NCBI RefSeq assembly: GCF_026898115.1
Contig: NZ_CP114036.1
Location: 744,001-808,000 of the forward strand
From: Streptomyces sp. S465
GTDB taxonomy: Bacteria; Actinomycetota; Actinomycetes; Streptomycetales; Streptomycetaceae
Length of the DNA stretch: 64,000 nt
Reading direction: 5' to 3'
The translations under genes were made by a program, and so were the position numbers. Numbering within the stretch: the first letter of the stretch is position 1; every line of letters starts with the position of its first letter. Under the pieces are notes generated by a model that had not been told where the DNA came from, did not search any database, and saw nothing but the letters and a program-made list of their open reading frames with translations. Shown in pieces: positions 62,037 through 64,000 of this stretch.

Positions 62037-64000
62037 TCATGACAGGCCAAGTTCGTTGTCGATGAATTCCAGAACCTGATCGGCGGTCGCCACCTGCAAC
62101 CGCTCCACGGCGTTGCCGTCGTCCGCCTCCGCCGACGAGCACAGCGCCTTCCACTTCGACAGCAAGGTCTCCAGCCGGGCGGTGACCGCGCCGGAGTCCA
62201 CGTCCTCGACGACCACGGCCGACAGGCTGTTCTCCAGCCTGACCAGCTCGTTGAGGACGGGGTGGGGTACGTCGGGGCCCGAGGCGGCCGACTCACCGTC
62301 CGGTGAGAGCTCCCGGCGCAGATGCTCGGCCAGCACCGCCGACTCCGGGTGGTCGAAGACGAGGGCCGCGGGCAGCCGCAATCCGGTGGCGGCGGCCAGC
62401 CGGTTGCGCAGCTCTACGGCGGTCAGCGAATCGAAGCCGAGGTCCTTGAACGACGCGTCCGGCTGCACCACACCCGGATCGGCGTGGCCGAGCACCGTGG
62501 CCGCGTGGGTACGCACCAGGTTGAGCAGCAGCCGGTGCTGTTCGGCGGGCGGCAGTCCCCTGAGCCGGCCCGCCCAGTCGGTGGGCTGCCCACCGGCGGC
62601 CGCCGTGGGCCGGGCCCGTCCGCTGCCGCCGACGGTGGCGAGGGCCCGCAGCGGACTGGGCAGGGTGCCGGGGTCCTGGGCGGCGAGGGAGCCGGTGTCC
62701 AGGCGGAGCGCCAGCAGATGCGGGTGGCCGTGCCGGCAGGCCGCGTCCAGTAGCGCCAGACCCTCCTCGGTGCTGTTGGCCTTGATGCCCAGACGGCCGA
62801 TCCGGGCCAGGTCGGCGTCGGCCAGCCGCGCGGTGAGACCACTGGTGGCCGCCCAGAGACCCCAGGCCACCGAGACCGCCGGGAGGCCCATGGCCTGGCG
62901 GTGGACGGCCAGCGCGTCGCAGAAGGCGTTGGCGGCGGCGTAGTTGGCCTGGCCGGGGGTGCCGAGATCCGAGGCGAAGGAGGAGAACACGACGAACATG
63001 CCCAGCCGCAGATGCTCGGTGGCGGTGTGCAGATGGGCCGCGGCCGCCGCCTTCGCCGCCCAGGCCCGCGCCAGACGCTCCGGGGTCTGCGCGGGGAGCA
63101 TCGCGTCGTCCAGCACACCCGCCGCGTGGACGACACCGGTCAGGGGGTGTGCCGGGTCGACGCCCGCGAGCACCTCGGCCACCTGCGCCGCGTCACCGAT
63201 GTCGCGCGCCAGGATCCGTACGTCGGCGCCCAGGCCGGTGAGCCGGGCCGCCAGCTCCCGCGCGCCCGGCGCGTCGGGACCGCCCCGGCTGACCAGCAGC
63301 AGACGGCGAATGTGCCGGCTGCGCACGAGGTGCTCGGCCACATGCCCACCGAGGGTGCCGGTGCCGCCGGTGATGAGCACGGTGCCCTCGGGGTCCACCG
63401 GGGCGGGCACGTCCAGCACCAGCTTGCCCGTGTGCTTGGCCTGACTCAGATACCGCAGCGCCTCACGCGCCCGGCCGAGCGGCCACGCCCGTACCGGAGG
63501 CGGCACCAGCACACCGGAGGCGAACAACCCGCCCAGCTCCCGCAGCATCTCACCGATACGGGGGGGACCGGCGTCGGCGATCAGATCGTACGCGCGGTAG
63601 CGGACACCGGGGTGCTCGGCCGCGGTCCGCTCCGCGGCACGGACATCGGTCTTGCCCATCTCCAGCAACCGGCCGCCCCCGCCCAGGAGGCGGAGCGAGG
63701 CGTCCACGAACTCCCCGGCGAGGCTGTTGAGCACCACATCGACGCCCCGGCCACCGGTGGCCTCCCGGAACGCCTCTTCGAAGGCGAGGTCGCGCGACGA
63801 GGCCCGGTGGGCCGCATCGATGCCCATCTCCTCCAGCACCCCGTGCTTCGCCGGGCTCGCCGTCGCGTAGACCTCCGCGCCGAGATGCCGGGCGATCCGC
63901 ACGGCGGCCGTTCCCACACCACCGGTCGCGGCATGGATCAGCACGCGCTCGCCCGCCTGGAGTCCCCCCAGCTCCACGAGCCCGTACCAGGCGGTGAGGA
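62037..64000 (-). CDS. Modular type I PKS, N-terminal part outside window: ...ER-KR-ACP
   Basis: The frame remains open through 64000 (the ATG at 63977 is internal: the sequence before it reads LTAWYGLV, ER interior). About 654 residues are visible: most of an ER with HAATGGVG, a KR with GGTGTLG, LDD and intact Ser-Tyr-Asn, an ACP with GFDSL, and docking tail EFIDNELGLS. It is therefore the end of a fully reducing module. The ER diagnostic position is outside the window. Forty-one bases separate it from the next PKS start. Its docking tail is nearly the same as that of the 37698 gene, and both would meet EEKLV-type N-termini. A 495-bp block (63067-63561) is shared with the 25434 gene. Confidence 0.93.
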   Translation of the reverse strand, partial: LTAWYGLVELGGLQAGERVLIHAATGGVGTAAVRIARHLGAEVYATASPAKHGVLEEMGIDAAHRASSRDLAFEEAFREATGGRGVDVVLNSLAGEFVDASLRLLGGGGRLLEMGKTDVRAAERTAAEHPGVRYRAYDLIADAGPPRIGEMLRELGGLFASGVLVPPPVRAWPLGRAREALRYLSQAKHTGKLVLDVPAPVDPEGTVLITGGTGTLGGHVAEHLVRSRHIRRLLLVSRGGPDAPGARELAARLTGLGADVRILARDIGDAAQVAEVLAGVDPAHPLTGVVHAAGVLDDAMLPAQTPERLARAWAAKAAAAAHLHTATEHLRLGMFVVFSSFASDLGTPGQANYAAANAFCDALAVHRQAMGLPAVSVAWGLWAATSGLTARLADADLARIGRLGIKANSTEEGLALLDAACRHGHPHLLALRLDTGSLAAQDPGTLPSPLRALATVGGSGRARPTAAAGGQPTDWAGRLRGLPPAEQHRLLLNLVRTHAATVLGHADPGVVQPDASFKDLGFDSLTAVELRNRLAAATGLRLPAALVFDHPESAVLAEHLRRELSPDGESAASGPDVPHPVLNELVRLENSLSAVVVEDVDSGAVTARLETLLSKWKALCSSAEADDGNAVERLQVATADQVLEFIDNELGLS
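63067..63561 (-). repeat. KR-ER linker repeat, copy B
   Basis: Partner of 26479-26973 (offset 36588), in the partial PKS gene at the right edge. Confidence 0.85.

Overview
The window is a very GC-rich, almost wholly coding stretch of an actinomycete chromosome, most likely Streptomyces. It lies inside a modular type I polyketide synthase (PKS) cluster, and PKS genes run off both ends. The tailoring genes mark it as a polyether ionophore pathway of the monensin / lasalocid / nigericin kind: a flavin epoxidase, two ketosteroid-isomerase-fold epoxide hydrolase/cyclases each with the Asp38/Glu65 pair, a ketosynthase protein with dead AT and KR domains (KSX-like), a discrete carrier protein (ACPX-like), an alpha/beta hydrolase that could release the chain, and a cytochrome P450. 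I cannot name the product.

Layout. Positions 1-17810 (+) hold a tightly packed, probably single operon: a partial AT-DH-ER-KR-ACP module, a KS-AT-DH-KR-ACP module, two cyclases, the epoxidase, the KSX-like protein and the discrete ACP, with three 4-bp start/stop overlaps. A perfect 20-bp hairpin (17831-17873) separates this from a convergent P450 gene (17905-19164, -). A divergent intergenic region (19165-19335) follows, then an alpha/beta hydrolase (19336-20214, +) and a second convergent terminator. From 64000 down to 20303 (-) run five PKS genes: the end of an ER-KR-ACP module, three bimodular synthases and a monomodular one. No loading module, terminal thioesterase domain, regulator, transporter, tRNA, IS element or CRISPR array is visible.

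How it works together. Each bimodular synthase pairs a KS-AT-DH-KR-ACP module (leaves an alkene) with a KS-AT-DH-ER-KR-ACP module (leaves a saturated unit). Successive alkenes would therefore sit in 1,5-diene spacing, which is the substrate pattern for epoxidation and cascade closure to tetrahydrofuran/pyran rings. AT motifs predict mainly methylmalonyl-CoA extenders, with malonyl-CoA at two modules. The last minus-strand module has a dead KR and should leave a ketone. Docking-helix sequences alternate in two matched classes that support the order 62037 gene, 49867 gene, 37698 gene, 25434 gene, 20303 gene. The C-terminus of the 5223 gene matches the N-terminus of the KSX-like protein.

The most striking DNA-level feature is a set of duplicated islands of intense nucleotide skew inside the PKS genes (ATs, KS, ACP-KS junctions). 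On the + strand they are C>>G and A>>T and nearly identical to one another. They match the published class GRINS (genetic repeats of intense nucleotide skews). Two points look unusual. The skew has the same + strand polarity in genes transcribed in opposite directions. One repeat pair also records a natural AT replacement in which a second-module AT has become a copy of the first-module AT of the same gene.
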